DNA of 64,000 bases from Thalassocella blandensis (GTDB lineage: Bacteria > Pseudomonadota > Gammaproteobacteria > Pseudomonadales > Cellvibrionaceae): contig CABFPG010000012.1 of assembly GCA_902141825.1 (NCBI GenBank), forward strand, positions 1-64,000. The letters are read 5' to 3'. Numbering within the stretch: the first letter of the stretch is position 1; each line of letters opens with the position of its first letter. The notes below the pieces were generated by a model. It worked only from the letters and a program-made list of their open reading frames with translations. It was not told where the DNA came from and ran no database searches. A program made the position numbers and the translations under genes. Below are positions 19,398-29,334 of the stretch, in pieces.

Positions 19398-20891
19398 GTG
19401 AAAAAATCCGCTATCAAATTCGCCAGGACGGTTCTACGCGCTAGCAAACTCATGATTATGGGTGGATTACTGTTCTCGGCAGCTTCGTTTCTGGTCGCCA
19501 GCCGTCAGCCTACAACTCTGGAATCTGTTTTAGCCAGCGGTGAGTTACATATGGTATCTCGCAACGGCCCTACCACCTTTTATGAAGGTCCTCGCGGCTT
19601 AACAGGTTTTGAATATTCAATCGCCAAACGCTTCGCCAAACACCTCGGTGTCAAACTGGTCATTCATGACGAAGAAGATCTTGGCAAAATGATCGACTCG
19701 GTCAGCCAGCATCAGGTGCATTTCGCTGCAGCAGGTTTAACCGTCACGAAAAAGCGCTTGAAGAAAGTGAAGTTCTCAAGCCCCTATCTCGATATTACGC
19801 AACAGTTAGTGTACCAACAGGGCCAATCCCGTCCTCAGTCGCCAGCCGATTTGATTGGCAAGAAGTTAGTAATCATCAGCAACAGTGCGCACTCTGAACG
19901 TTTACGTCAATTGCAACGCGAGTACCCTGAGTTAACCTGGGAAGAGCGCCATGATGTGGAAATGTTGGATTTATTAGAGATGGTGCATAACGGTGAAGTG
20001 GATTACACCATTATTGATTCAAACGCGTATGAAATGAGTGAAACGGTTTACCCACGCGCACGCGTCGCTTTCAACATTAGCGAAGGCGAGCAATTGGCCT
20101 GGGCATTCCCAGCCGACCAGGATGATTCTTTATTTAATGAAGCGGAAACTTTTTTTAAGAAAGTAAAATTGTCCGGCGTAATTGACGATACTATTTATAC
20201 GTATTACGGACACTTGGGCGAACTTGATTATAGCGGCGCAATTTTATTTGCCCACCGTCTAACTTCTCGCTTGCCTAAATGGGAAGAAAAATTAAGAGCG
20301 GCGGGCGAACTTCATGATGTTGACTGGCATTTACTGGCAGCGTTAAGTTATCAGGAATCCCACTGGAACCCGAAAGCAAAATCCCCTACCGGCGTACGCG
20401 GTTTTATGATGTTAACCTTGGATACCGCCAAAGATATGGGAGTTAAAAACCGTTTGAATGCAGAGCAAAGCATTAGTGGCGGTGCAAAATATTTCAAAAG
20501 TATTCATAAACGCATTCCTTCCCGCATTGCAGAGCCGGATAGAACCTGGCTGGCTTTAGCCGCTTACAATATCGGCATGGGTCATTTGGAAGATGCGCGC
20601 AAACTTACCGAACATCACGGTGGCAACCCAGATAAATGGACCGATGTAAAAGAGAATTTACATCTGCTGGCAAAACGTAAATATTATAAATTTACCAAGC
20701 ATGGTTACGCGCGAGGCTGGGAAGCTGTGGACTACGTGCAGAACATTCGCAACTTCCACACCATCATCGCCTGGAACGAAAAAGAGAAAGAGCAGATGCT
20801 GGCATCCAACCAGACCAGCAACCAGAATTTTGCACAGCTCAGTCCGGTCATGACCGAAGCGCTCAAGAACATAACGGTGACATCACTGTAA
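19398..20891 (+). CDS. mltF: Membrane-bound lytic murein transglycosylase F
   Basis: MltF cleaves peptidoglycan glycan strands to anhydro-muropeptides at the outer membrane. The 497-residue product has an N-terminal hydrophobic segment (about residues 18-35), a solute-binding type-3 domain (about 45-270; FEYSIAKRFAKHLGVKLVIH), and a C-terminal SLT domain with AALSYQESHWNPKAKSPTGV, where the Glu of QES is catalytic, and AAYNIGMGHLEDAR. The start is GTG with AAAGGT upstream. Position next to purL and tadA matches other gammaproteobacteria. A lipobox is not evident, unlike some homologues. Confidence 0.92.
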   Translation: MKKSAIKFARTVLRASKLMIMGGLLFSAASFLVASRQPTTLESVLASGELHMVSRNGPTTFYEGPRGLTGFEYSIAKRFAKHLGVKLVIHDEEDLGKMIDSVSQHQVHFAAAGLTVTKKRLKKVKFSSPYLDITQQLVYQQGQSRPQSPADLIGKKLVIISNSAHSERLRQLQREYPELTWEERHDVEMLDLLEMVHNGEVDYTIIDSNAYEMSETVYPRARVAFNISEGEQLAWAFPADQDDSLFNEAETFFKKVKLSGVIDDTIYTYYGHLGELDYSGAILFAHRLTSRLPKWEEKLRAAGELHDVDWHLLAALSYQESHWNPKAKSPTGVRGFMMLTLDTAKDMGVKNRLNAEQSISGGAKYFKSIHKRIPSRIAEPDRTWLALAAYNIGMGHLEDARKLTEHHGGNPDKWTDVKENLHLLAKRKYYKFTKHGYARGWEAVDYVQNIRNFHTIIAWNEKEKEQMLASNQTSNQNFAQLSPVMTEALKNITVTSL

Positions 20892-20918
20892 GAACTTCGG
20901 AAAAAACAAAACAACACA

Positions 20919-21654
<736 letters not shown>

Positions 21655-21858
21655 AAGATTTTCCTGTTAAGGGATGAGCACAGCACATCAAGGTAAACTC
21701 CGGTGTAACAACACGCAGCGAAAAGTTTGCAATAAGCGGCCATTATAACAGCACCTGCGCAACGAACGACAATGCGACTTTAGGCTTTTAGAACCCGGGC
21801 TTGAATGTAGTATACTTCGCACTTTTTCAAGCACATCAGCCCGGGAACTCTAGCACAC

Positions 21859-22305
21859 ATGGCGAATATTCGTATTTTTGTTGGCTCCGTAATGGGAACA
21901 GCCACCGGCGTTGCGGCAACCGCGCAGGCAATACTTGAGGGCTATGGCCATCACGTCAGTATTGACAGCGACCTGACCCAGCAGCCACTTAATTCATCAG
22001 ATATTGTGCTGGTATGCACTTCCAACACCGGTATGGGCGATCTCCCCCACAATATCGTGCCTTTTTACAGTGAGTTAACTCAGAATAATCCGGCAATTAC
22101 GGGCATGCGCTACGGCGTTATTAACCTGGGCGACAGCTCTTACATGAACTTTGCAGAAGCCGGCAAGCTCCTCGATCAAACGTTGGAAGATATGGGCGCA
22201 GTACGAATCGGCGAACCTTTAATTCTTGACGCGATTTATGTCGATGACCACGAAGAAGAAGCTGGCGAATGGATTGAACAGTGGCAAGCACTCATTAATC
22301 AGTAA
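21859..22305 (+). CDS. Flavodoxin (MioC/YqcA-type)
   Basis: The 148-residue product is a short-chain flavodoxin. The FMN phosphate loop is SVMGTATGVAATAQ, and CTSNTGMGDLPHNIVPF and NLGDSSYMNFAEAG supply the isoalloxazine loops. It should carry one FMN and transfer electrons in the cytoplasm. The MioC/YqcA group is the closest by motif; the partner is not known. A second flavodoxin follows after nine bases. Confidence 0.88.
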   Translation: MANIRIFVGSVMGTATGVAATAQAILEGYGHHVSIDSDLTQQPLNSSDIVLVCTSNTGMGDLPHNIVPFYSELTQNNPAITGMRYGVINLGDSSYMNFAEAGKLLDQTLEDMGAVRIGEPLILDAIYVDDHEEEAGEWIEQWQALINQ

Positions 22306-22314
22306 CTACGCATT

Positions 22315-22854
22315 ATGACAAGCGAAAAAATATCTCGAGCAACAATTGGATTATTTTACGGCACCTCTACCTGCTACACCGAGATGGCAGCAGAAAAAAT
22401 TCGAGGTGTTCTGGGCGAATCCATGGTGGATATGTTTAATATCGCCGACACGCCAATTATCGAAGCGCAATTTTATGATTTCCTCATTATGGGCATTCCC
22501 ACCTGGGATTATGGTGAGCTGCAGGAAGACTGGGAGGAAATATGGGAAGAGATTGAAGATCTGGATTTGGCCCATAAAAAAGTCGCGCTCTATGGCCTGG
22601 GAGATCAGGTCGGCTATCCAGAATGGTTTCTCGATGCCATGGGCTACCTTCGCCAAAAACTCGCTGCGCAAGGCGCTGAATTTTGCGGTTACTGGCCAAA
22701 CCAGGGTTATGAATATGAAGCCTCACAAGCACTGACAGAAGACAAGCAGTTTTTCGTCGGTCTTGCATTAGACGAAGAAAATGAATTCGACAAAAGTGAA
22801 GAACGCATACAGGCCTGGTGCCAACAGGTTCTACAAGAATTCGGTTTAACCTAA
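22315..22854 (+). CDS. Long-chain flavodoxin (FldB-like)
   Basis: This 179-residue protein has ATIGLFYGTSTCYTEMAAEK as the FMN phosphate loop, MGIPTWDYGELQEDWEEIWE with the stacking Trp, and ALYGLGDQVGYPEWFLDAMG, typical of long-chain flavodoxins such as FldA/FldB. It likely donates electrons to reductive enzymes. It is one of two adjacent flavodoxin genes, and mnmC follows within 35 bases, so the three probably share a transcript. Confidence 0.9.
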   Translation: MTSEKISRATIGLFYGTSTCYTEMAAEKIRGVLGESMVDMFNIADTPIIEAQFYDFLIMGIPTWDYGELQEDWEEIWEEIEDLDLAHKKVALYGLGDQVGYPEWFLDAMGYLRQKLAAQGAEFCGYWPNQGYEYEASQALTEDKQFFVGLALDEENEFDKSEERIQAWCQQVLQEFGLT

Positions 22855-22888
22855 AGCGCTGTTGCCAACGCCTACTTCTGGATACTGC

Positions 22889-25171
22889 ATGTCTGAAAAC
22901 GACAATAAACCAATCCCCGGAACGAATCCCGGGACGAATCCCGAAATGAATAGAAACGAATCGTCTCAGCCCGAAACCGGCCAGACAATAAATACCGAAA
23001 CACCTATTTCATGGGATGAAAATGGTCAGCCTGTTTCGCAACAGTTCAACGATGTGTATTTTTCCAAAGTTTCCGGCATTGAAGAAACCCGTTATGTGTT
23101 TCTCGAGGGAAACCAGCTTCCTATCCGCTGGAATGACAACGATAGTTCCAACGATAGCTCCAACAATAGTTCCAACGCAAGCTCCCATCGCCACTTCACC
23201 ATTGCAGAAACAGGCTTCGGTACGGGATTAAATTTTCTTTGTGCCTGGCAACTGTGGCGATCTTCTTCGCGTGCACAATCGAGCAACCTGCATTTTTGTT
23301 CTGTTGAAAAATTTCCATTGCCACAAAAAGATCTGCAACAAGCTTTGGCTTTATGGCCAGAACTCAATGATCTCGCAACACTGCTTGTGGCTCAATACCC
23401 GCCACAACCCGCACAGGGTTTTCATCGCATGGTGTTTGACAATGGCAATGTTGTGCTCACAATTTATTTTGGCGAAGCCAGTGAGGGCTTTGCACAATGG
23501 CTCCCGATTGAATCCCCAGGCGAACAGGTTAAAGCGCTAAAATGCAGTTATGCAGGTTTACACTCTGCGGTGGACGCCTGGTTTTTGGATGGTTTTGCAC
23601 CGGCAAAAAACCCCGCAATGTGGAGCGAAAAATTATTTTCTCTTATCGCCCAACACAGCCGAACAGGCACAAGCTTTTCCACGTTCACGGCAGCGGGGAT
23701 AGTAAGACGCGGCTTGAGTACTGAAGGTTTTCAGTGCAAAAAAATTAAAGGCTTCGCGCACAAACGAGAAATGCTTGTCGGCCAGTTCGAGCAAGCCCCC
23801 GAGCCGTCAGATAGCGAGACTGAAACACCCTCGCACATCACAGAACTCGATTTGAAACAACAGGCAAAATCACAGTTGGCGGTGAAGCATGGCATTGCCC
23901 CAGGGTGCGAAACCAGCTGGCATGTAATGGACCAACAGCGCCAGTCACCCCCTGAAAGCATATGTGTAATTGGTGCAGGTTTAGCTGGCTGCCAAACGGC
24001 GTTTGCCTTGGCTCAGCGCCATAAAAAAGTGTATTTAGTGGAGAAAAGCGATGTCCTGGCCAACGCAGCTTCGGGCAATTTACAAGGCGCGGTCTATGGC
24101 AAATTATCTCCGCACCCCGACCCTTTAAGTCAATTTAATTTAAGCGCGCAAATTTTTGCCAACCAATTCTACCGGCACCATAATTTTTTTCAGCAATGCG
24201 GGCAACAGTGCGGCGTCCTGCATTTGGCAGGCTCTTCGCGTGAACAGGCGCACTACCTTCAGCTGGCAAAACGTTTTGCTCAGCAAACGGATTTTGCACG
24301 CTGGATTGAACAATCCGAAACACACGAAATCGCAGGTTTAACGCTAGCTTATGGCGGATTGTTAATTCCCGGCGCTGGCTGGCTGGCTCCGAGGAAGTTA
24401 TGCGAGGCTTTATCTTCTCACCCCAACATCACCATACTGACCAATACCAACGTCACTCAGCTGTCCAAGACTGAAGACTGCTGGCAAATCATTAGCGGTG
24501 CAGAGGAAATACTTCGAACAGATGCGGTGGTGGTAGCGAGTGCATATGACGCTTTACAATTTTCCCAGACATCCCACTTACCCCTGAAGCAAATTCGTGG
24601 ACAAGTGACGTATCTCCCCTCAACAAATCCTCAAAGAAACTTGAAAATGGTGGTATGTGGCGACGGGTATATTGCCCCGGCCACACACGATAGCGAGAAC
24701 GCTCGGGTGCATACCCTTGGCGCGACGTTCACTTTGAAAGACTTTGAACCGGCAGTAAAAGCGCAAGATCACCAGGAAAATCTAACCAAACTTCAACAGA
24801 TATGCCCGGACCTCCACCCCACCGCAAGCGAGGCATCCCAACAGTCTCTCAAAGGACGAGTGGGATTTCGCTGTACCACACCGGATTACTTTCCCATGGT
24901 TGGCCCGGTGGCCGATGTGGCGCCATTTGTCGAACGTTTCGCCAAGCTGCGCAGAAACGCCAGTACCGTCATCGACAGTCCCGGTTTGTACCATCCAGGG
25001 CTGTATTGCAACGTCGGTCATGGCTCGCGAGGCTTGTGTTACACCCCGCTTTGCGCAGAGCTGTTAGCCAGCATGATATGCGGCGAACTCCTTCCGCTCT
25101 CGCGGGATTTAACGCGCTCGTTGCATCCAGGTCGTTTTATTGTGAGAGATCTTGCCCGCCGTAAGATCTGA
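22889..25171 (+). CDS. mnmC: Bifunctional tRNA mnm5s2U34 methyltransferase/oxidoreductase
   Basis: MnmC finishes 5-methylaminomethyl-2-thiouridine at the wobble base. The N-terminal methyltransferase domain has FTIAETGFGTGLNFLCAWQL (SAM site) and DAWFLDGFAPAKNPAMWSEK. The C-terminal FAD domain has SICVIGAGLAGCQTAFALAQ and ends with YCNVGHGSRGLCYTPLCAEL. At 760 residues it is longer than the E. coli protein (668). The excess includes an Asn/Gly/Thr-Pro N-terminal tail and a Ser/Asn-rich loop encoded by a 12-bp repeat. ATG 22889 is chosen because the first 9 residues from TTG 22862 add nothing. Confidence 0.93.
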   Translation: MSENDNKPIPGTNPGTNPEMNRNESSQPETGQTINTETPISWDENGQPVSQQFNDVYFSKVSGIEETRYVFLEGNQLPIRWNDNDSSNDSSNNSSNASSHRHFTIAETGFGTGLNFLCAWQLWRSSSRAQSSNLHFCSVEKFPLPQKDLQQALALWPELNDLATLLVAQYPPQPAQGFHRMVFDNGNVVLTIYFGEASEGFAQWLPIESPGEQVKALKCSYAGLHSAVDAWFLDGFAPAKNPAMWSEKLFSLIAQHSRTGTSFSTFTAAGIVRRGLSTEGFQCKKIKGFAHKREMLVGQFEQAPEPSDSETETPSHITELDLKQQAKSQLAVKHGIAPGCETSWHVMDQQRQSPPESICVIGAGLAGCQTAFALAQRHKKVYLVEKSDVLANAASGNLQGAVYGKLSPHPDPLSQFNLSAQIFANQFYRHHNFFQQCGQQCGVLHLAGSSREQAHYLQLAKRFAQQTDFARWIEQSETHEIAGLTLAYGGLLIPGAGWLAPRKLCEALSSHPNITILTNTNVTQLSKTEDCWQIISGAEEILRTDAVVVASAYDALQFSQTSHLPLKQIRGQVTYLPSTNPQRNLKMVVCGDGYIAPATHDSENARVHTLGATFTLKDFEPAVKAQDHQENLTKLQQICPDLHPTASEASQQSLKGRVGFRCTTPDYFPMVGPVADVAPFVERFAKLRRNASTVIDSPGLYHPGLYCNVGHGSRGLCYTPLCAELLASMICGELLPLSRDLTRSLHPGRFIVRDLARRKI
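23138..23185 (+). repeat. 12-bp tandem repeat inside mnmC
   Basis: Four copies of a unit close to AACGATAGTTCC lie end to end and encode repeated Asn-Asp/Asn/Ala-Ser-Ser. It falls in the methyltransferase domain between ...RWND and the FTIAETGFGTG motif, so it likely expands a surface loop without breaking the frame. Confidence 0.8.
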
Positions 25172-25259
25172 TCCGAATTTCTCAGCAGGTAAATATCAGT
25201 CTGAGCGAAGCCGATTGGTCTACACTAAACGTACATGCCACTGCTCAAGAGATCATACT

Positions 25260-25601
25260 ATGTTGCTAAGTGTTGGCCGTCGACGTTATATCCCGGATGA
25301 CTCTTCCGATTATTTTCATAACTATTACGAGCAAATGGTGCTGGAACAGACCCTGCGCTCAAATGATCGCGCGAATCACGACCCGGATTTTTTGGCTGAT
25401 GTTGCGTGCGTAGCGCTGAATAGACTTCCACCAAGGTACGTTCGTCACGATGTTGATATGACTTTTTTTCTTTCACCCGGCGATCTGGAAGACATGATTA
25501 ATCGCGTAGTTAAGGCTGTAAACGAAGCGGTGGAATACGTTGAAAGTCGAGAAGTGGACAATCACGAGCAGGAAGATCCGACAACGGATAACAAGCCTTA
25601 G
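25260..25601 (+). CDS. Late competence development ComFB-like protein
   Basis: The 113-residue product contains DFLADVACVALNRLPPRYVR followed by HDVDMTFFLSPGD, the conserved core of the ComFB family. Some ComFB proteins bind cyclic di-nucleotides, but the role here is not known. ATG 25260 gives the family-like N-terminus; a frame from 25152 overlaps the mnmC end. The C-terminal 20 residues are acidic and disordered. Confidence 0.78.
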   Translation: MLLSVGRRRYIPDDSSDYFHNYYEQMVLEQTLRSNDRANHDPDFLADVACVALNRLPPRYVRHDVDMTFFLSPGDLEDMINRVVKAVNEAVEYVESREVDNHEQEDPTTDNKP

Positions 25602-25977
25602 CATAGGTTTGCTTTCGATTGCCTTCGACTGCCTTCCGTTACCATCCGTTCATTCAGGATTTCTTGACACAGGCGGTCAGCCATTGGCGTAACGCACGTC
25701 CGCACTTTAAAAACTATCGGGAAATGAAATACCGTAAGATTTGTCTCAAGGGTTATCCAACAATTCATGCAGTTCGCCATTCCTGCCAACGCGCTTGTCT
25801 CCAAAGAGAATACCCAATACCATAGCTTTATTCGACATGGCTTTGTTTCAAACAGTTTTTGCCAACAGCGTCGATCGAAAGTGCATCACTTACATGCAGG
25901 TTCCCGCCTTAAATATTGGTTTTCTGCATACAAAACTCTATGAGTAATTCACTTAATTACTCGATAATTTTCTACGA
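25602..25977. other. Intergenic region, nothing recognised
   Basis: Short open frames on both strands here lack ribosome sites and family-like composition. I see no clear RNA structure. The promoter for the following glutaminyl cyclase gene should be in its last 100 bases. Confidence 0.4.
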
Positions 25978-26805
25978 ATGTTTGCTAATTGCGTGAATAA
26001 ATTTCTTTCTTTTCAACTCGCCACTTGCCTGATCGTTCTCATTTCATTTGGATCACCATTAACGGCGGCACAAACAAAACTTGAATATCAAGTGATAAGC
26101 GAAAGCCAGCACAATGATCGCAGCTTTACCCAGGGTTTATACCAGAAAGGCGATACCCTGTATGAATCCAGCGGATTATACGGCCACTCGTTTCTCAGCG
26201 TTTACACTGCGAAAAATAACACGCCGCTGCAAACACTTCCGCTACCAAAAGCTGTGTTCGCCGAAGGGTTAACTTTGGTGGATGATATTCTCTATGTGCT
26301 GACCTGGCGGGAAAAGGCCCTGCTGCGCTTCCAGGTCGACAACTTACAACCCCTCTCCCCGATCGCCTATCAGGAACAGGGGTGGGGCTTAACTCACAAT
26401 AAGTCGCACTTTATTATGAGCGACGGCAGTGCCACGCTGTATTTTAGAAACCTTAAGACCTTTGCGATCGAAAAAAAAATCGTCATTAAGAATTCCTGGC
26501 GTAAATTTAACAATCTTAATGAATTGGAATACGTTGACGGCTATATTTATAGCAATATCTGGCAATCGCCATACATTTTAAAAATCGATGCCGATAGCGG
26601 TGCCGTCGTTGGAATTGCAGATTTTTCTGAGCTGGTGAAGCAAAACAGCAAGGTGAAAAACCATACCGTGCTGAATGGTATCGCATACAATGCTGAACAA
26701 AAAGCATTCTGGATTACTGGAAAATTATGGAATAAGCGCTATCTTATACGTTTTGAAGACCCAAAAAAGCAGCCAGATCCACCACCAGCGGAAACCTCAC
26801 ATTAA
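25978..26805 (+). CDS. Glutaminyl-peptide cyclotransferase, exported
   Basis: The 275-residue protein has a signal peptide (hydrophobic residues about 13-27, cut near LTAAQT) and a five-bladed beta-propeller. FTQGLYQKGDTLYESSGLYG near residue 50 and ELEYVDGYIYSNIWQSPYIL with VLNGIAYN are hallmarks of the plant/bacterial-type glutaminyl cyclase family, which converts N-terminal Gln to pyroglutamate. It should act in the periplasm. The last 12 residues are Pro/Lys-rich. Confidence 0.88.
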   Translation: MFANCVNKFLSFQLATCLIVLISFGSPLTAAQTKLEYQVISESQHNDRSFTQGLYQKGDTLYESSGLYGHSFLSVYTAKNNTPLQTLPLPKAVFAEGLTLVDDILYVLTWREKALLRFQVDNLQPLSPIAYQEQGWGLTHNKSHFIMSDGSATLYFRNLKTFAIEKKIVIKNSWRKFNNLNELEYVDGYIYSNIWQSPYILKIDADSGAVVGIADFSELVKQNSKVKNHTVLNGIAYNAEQKAFWITGKLWNKRYLIRFEDPKKQPDPPPAETSH

Positions 26806-26817
26806 ACGGGAATTAAC

Positions 26818-27549
26818 ATGCTAAACCCCTATGATTTTAACTCGGTCGTCGTGCTGACAGGCGCAGGCATTTCAGCAGAATCCGGACTTAAAACATTTCG
26901 TGATAGCGGTGGCCTGTGGGAAGGACACAGCATTGAAGAGGTTGCGACGCCAAACGCCTTTAATCGCAATCCAGATCTGGTACACACCTTCTACAATCTT
27001 CGTCGAAAACAACTTCTTGATGAAGCTGCGCCAAATACTGCTCATATGGCTCTCGCAGATTTTGAAAAGAACTTTGAGGGCAATTTCACGCTTATCACAC
27101 AAAACGTAGATAACTTACACGAGCAGGCAGGCAGCCAAAATATTTTCCATATGCACGGCGAGCTACTCAAGGCCAGATGCCTGGAATGTCGCCAAAGTAT
27201 TGATTGGGATCAGAAGCTCGAAACAAGCACCGTGTCGCCCTGCTGCAATATCAAAGGCAGCTTGCGTCCTGACATTGTCTGGTTTGGTGAAATTCCGATG
27301 CACATGAAGCAGATTGAACAAATACTGGAGCAATGTGATCTGTTTGTTTCTATTGGCACTTCGGGCCAGGTGTATCCCGCTGCAGGGTTTATGCAAATGG
27401 CCAGCTTTGCCGGTGCAAAAACCGTAGAATTGAATCTGGAGGCATGCGGCAGATATTCTCGCTTCGATCATGCCATTTACGGTCCTGCCACAAAAATTGT
27501 TCGCCAGTTTTTTGATCCTGCCAGCGAAGAAAAAGTAAACCAGCAATAA
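26818..27549 (+). CDS. cobB: NAD-dependent protein deacylase (sirtuin)
   Basis: The 243-residue product removes acyl groups from lysines using NAD. It carries VVLTGAGISAESGLKTFRDS (NAD site), LITQNVDNLHEQAGSQNIFH, HMHGE (catalytic His), and zinc ligands CLEC and SPCC. The Tyr and Arg in FYNLRRKQLL match the class III pair that accepts succinyl and malonyl lysine. The short 12-base gap after the glutaminyl cyclase gene suggests co-transcription. Confidence 0.92.
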   Translation: MLNPYDFNSVVVLTGAGISAESGLKTFRDSGGLWEGHSIEEVATPNAFNRNPDLVHTFYNLRRKQLLDEAAPNTAHMALADFEKNFEGNFTLITQNVDNLHEQAGSQNIFHMHGELLKARCLECRQSIDWDQKLETSTVSPCCNIKGSLRPDIVWFGEIPMHMKQIEQILEQCDLFVSIGTSGQVYPAAGFMQMASFAGAKTVELNLEACGRYSRFDHAIYGPATKIVRQFFDPASEEKVNQQ

Positions 27550-27611
27550 TTCAACGCCGCCCATCTCTGAACACCCGCCAATAGGTTCACTGCACAGTCT
27601 CACAAGAATAC

Positions 27612-27625
27612 TTGATATTAATCAA
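27612..27625. promoter_or_regulatory. Perfect FNR/Anr box
   Basis: TTGATATTAATCAA is an exact match to the TTGAT-N4-ATCAA consensus. It lies 36 bases before the ATG of the HemN-like gene and about 960 bases before fnr itself. The spacing would place it near -40 if transcription starts close to the gene, fitting anaerobic activation. Regulation is inferred; the box itself is seen. Confidence 0.85.
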
Positions 27626-27660
27626 TTTCGAGTATTCTCATACCGATTAGACTGCCCTGC

Positions 27661-28455
27661 ATGAAACGAGAGATACAACCGAGCAAAGTCATTCAACTCC
27701 GCCCCCACCTTCACGGTGCGGCTTATCAATCTTTTATTCGCTCCATTCCTTTTGATCACTCTCGCAGTTTAAACATTGAAATCGATTTTCATCAGTTTGA
27801 ACAAACGGCTTTTATCGACGATGATTTTATGGAGTTACTTATTGCGGAAATAAAACTCTGGGCTAAATTTTTGGGCAAACGACATCTTTTGTCGATCACC
27901 TTAAATCACTGCCTCCCTGTCACACCACCGTTCGAACTTACGCGACTCATGCACGTGCTGGCCAGCCATTTCCATATTTCAGAACAGGACAGACTTTTTA
28001 TGGTCATTGCGCCACTGGACCAGCTTACCAGCGAATGTCTGGCTCTACTGAAAGGGCTGGGCTTTAATGAGCTGCGATTGATTATCGCCCCGGATGAATT
28101 GGCCCGTCTAGATGAAATACGCCAACAAATTGCTGCAATACGTGTTTTTGGCTTTGAAAAAATTGGTATTCACCTTCATCCCATCGACTGTAGTGATGAG
28201 TTGAGCCGGCAACTAAAAAGCATTAAAAATGCTTGTGCGCTGGATTCCATCACTCTTGGTAGCCATCACTCACAACTCGCCTTATCGACCACTCTGGAAG
28301 AGTTCTCTCCCCACACTATTCGGCACATGGATTTTCTCAGCCTTGGGCCAGATGCCATAAGCCAAATTGGCAATATGAGGCTACGGAATTTTTGCTCCAA
28401 ATCCCGCTATCAAAGTGCGATCGGTGCAGGCCGACTGCCCGTTCTAACAGGTTAA
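27661..28455 (+). CDS. HemN-like protein lacking the radical-SAM cysteines
   Basis: This 264-residue protein resembles a shortened oxygen-independent coproporphyrinogen oxidase. Its end (LSLGPDAISQIGNMRLRNFC ... YQSAIGAGRLPVLTG) follows the HemN pattern L-G-x-x-A-I-S-x-I-G and G-R-L-P-V. Its middle (LLKGLGFNELRLIIAP) matches the barrel strand after the Fe-S site. The region that should hold C-x3-C-x2-C is replaced by LNIEIDFHQFEQTAFIDDDF, so no 4Fe-4S cluster can form. Full HemN has about 457 residues. A perfect FNR box precedes it, and fnr follows, the classical hemN-fnr neighbourhood. It is probably a non-catalytic relative; the role is unknown. Confidence 0.7.
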   Translation: MKREIQPSKVIQLRPHLHGAAYQSFIRSIPFDHSRSLNIEIDFHQFEQTAFIDDDFMELLIAEIKLWAKFLGKRHLLSITLNHCLPVTPPFELTRLMHVLASHFHISEQDRLFMVIAPLDQLTSECLALLKGLGFNELRLIIAPDELARLDEIRQQIAAIRVFGFEKIGIHLHPIDCSDELSRQLKSIKNACALDSITLGSHHSQLALSTTLEEFSPHTIRHMDFLSLGPDAISQIGNMRLRNFCSKSRYQSAIGAGRLPVLTG

Positions 28456-28584
28456 ATTGATTTTGTTTTCAAACTATAATACAACAGGCAAGTATGTGAC
28501 TCTCGGGCAGGCACCAATGCCATCGCCACCTTACAGCCCCAGCCCACAGGATAATTTTATGCGCTCTTTGAAGGCAGGAGACTT

Positions 28585-29325
28585 ATGAAAATCGACGCAG
28601 TAGAAAGAAAATGTCACGCCAATCATGAAGTGAAATGCAGCGATTGTCGTCTTGCCGCTATTTGCCTGCCAATCAGTCTGGAGCTGGAAGACATCAATAA
28701 ACTGGACAACATCATCCAGCGCGGCCGCCCCGTTCATAAAGGTGACCGGGTGTATCACGCGGGAGAAGAATTTAAATCTGTTTACGCCATACGTTCCGGT
28801 GCTGTGAAAACGGTTCGCAACACTAAAGAAGGGGAAGAACAAATCACGGGATTTTATCTACCTGGAGAAATACTGGGTATGGACGGGCTGGCGACAAACA
28901 ATCACACCAATGCGGCAATTGCTCTCGAAACCTCAGCTATCTGCGAAATTCCGTTCACTCGTTTGGAGGAACTCAGCGCCAAACTACCCAATTTACAACG
29001 CCGTTTTTTTCAGCTGATGAGTAAAGAAATTACACAAGACCAGGAATTGATTACCCTGCTGAGTAAAAACAGTGCCGACCAGAGAATAGTTTCCTTACTG
29101 TTAAGTATTTCAAGCCGAAACGCGCAGCGAGGATTGTCTAACGTTGATTTTTTTCTGCCTATGTCACGCTCAGATATTGGCAATTATCTTGGTTTAACCA
29201 TCGAAACAGTCAGCCGGGTATTTAGTCGCCTGCACAAACAAAATATAATTACGCTGGATAAAAAACACGTATTGATTAATGATATGGATGAACTTCGCCG
29301 TATTGTGACCACCCCTGACCGCTAA
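28585..29325 (+). CDS. fnr: FNR/Anr-type oxygen-responsive regulator
   Basis: The 246-residue Crp/Fnr protein has the Fe-S ligands of FNR: CSDCRLAAIC (Cys 18, 21, 27 by counting) and a later Cys in AICEIPF. The cyclic-nucleotide-like barrel is at about residues 40-150, and the helix-turn-helix is MSRSDIGNYLGLTIETVSRV (E-x-x-S-R specific for TTGAT half-sites). It should activate anaerobic genes when oxygen is low. AGGAGACTT precedes the ATG. Confidence 0.93.
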   Translation: MKIDAVERKCHANHEVKCSDCRLAAICLPISLELEDINKLDNIIQRGRPVHKGDRVYHAGEEFKSVYAIRSGAVKTVRNTKEGEEQITGFYLPGEILGMDGLATNNHTNAAIALETSAICEIPFTRLEELSAKLPNLQRRFFQLMSKEITQDQELITLLSKNSADQRIVSLLLSISSRNAQRGLSNVDFFLPMSRSDIGNYLGLTIETVSRVFSRLHKQNIITLDKKHVLINDMDELRRIVTTPDR

Positions 29326-29334
29326 GACAAATTA

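Noticed and set aside
19010-19453. 147-residue minus-strand ORF across the purL-mltF gap
   Set aside because: It overlaps the mltF signal region on the opposite strand and has no family pattern.
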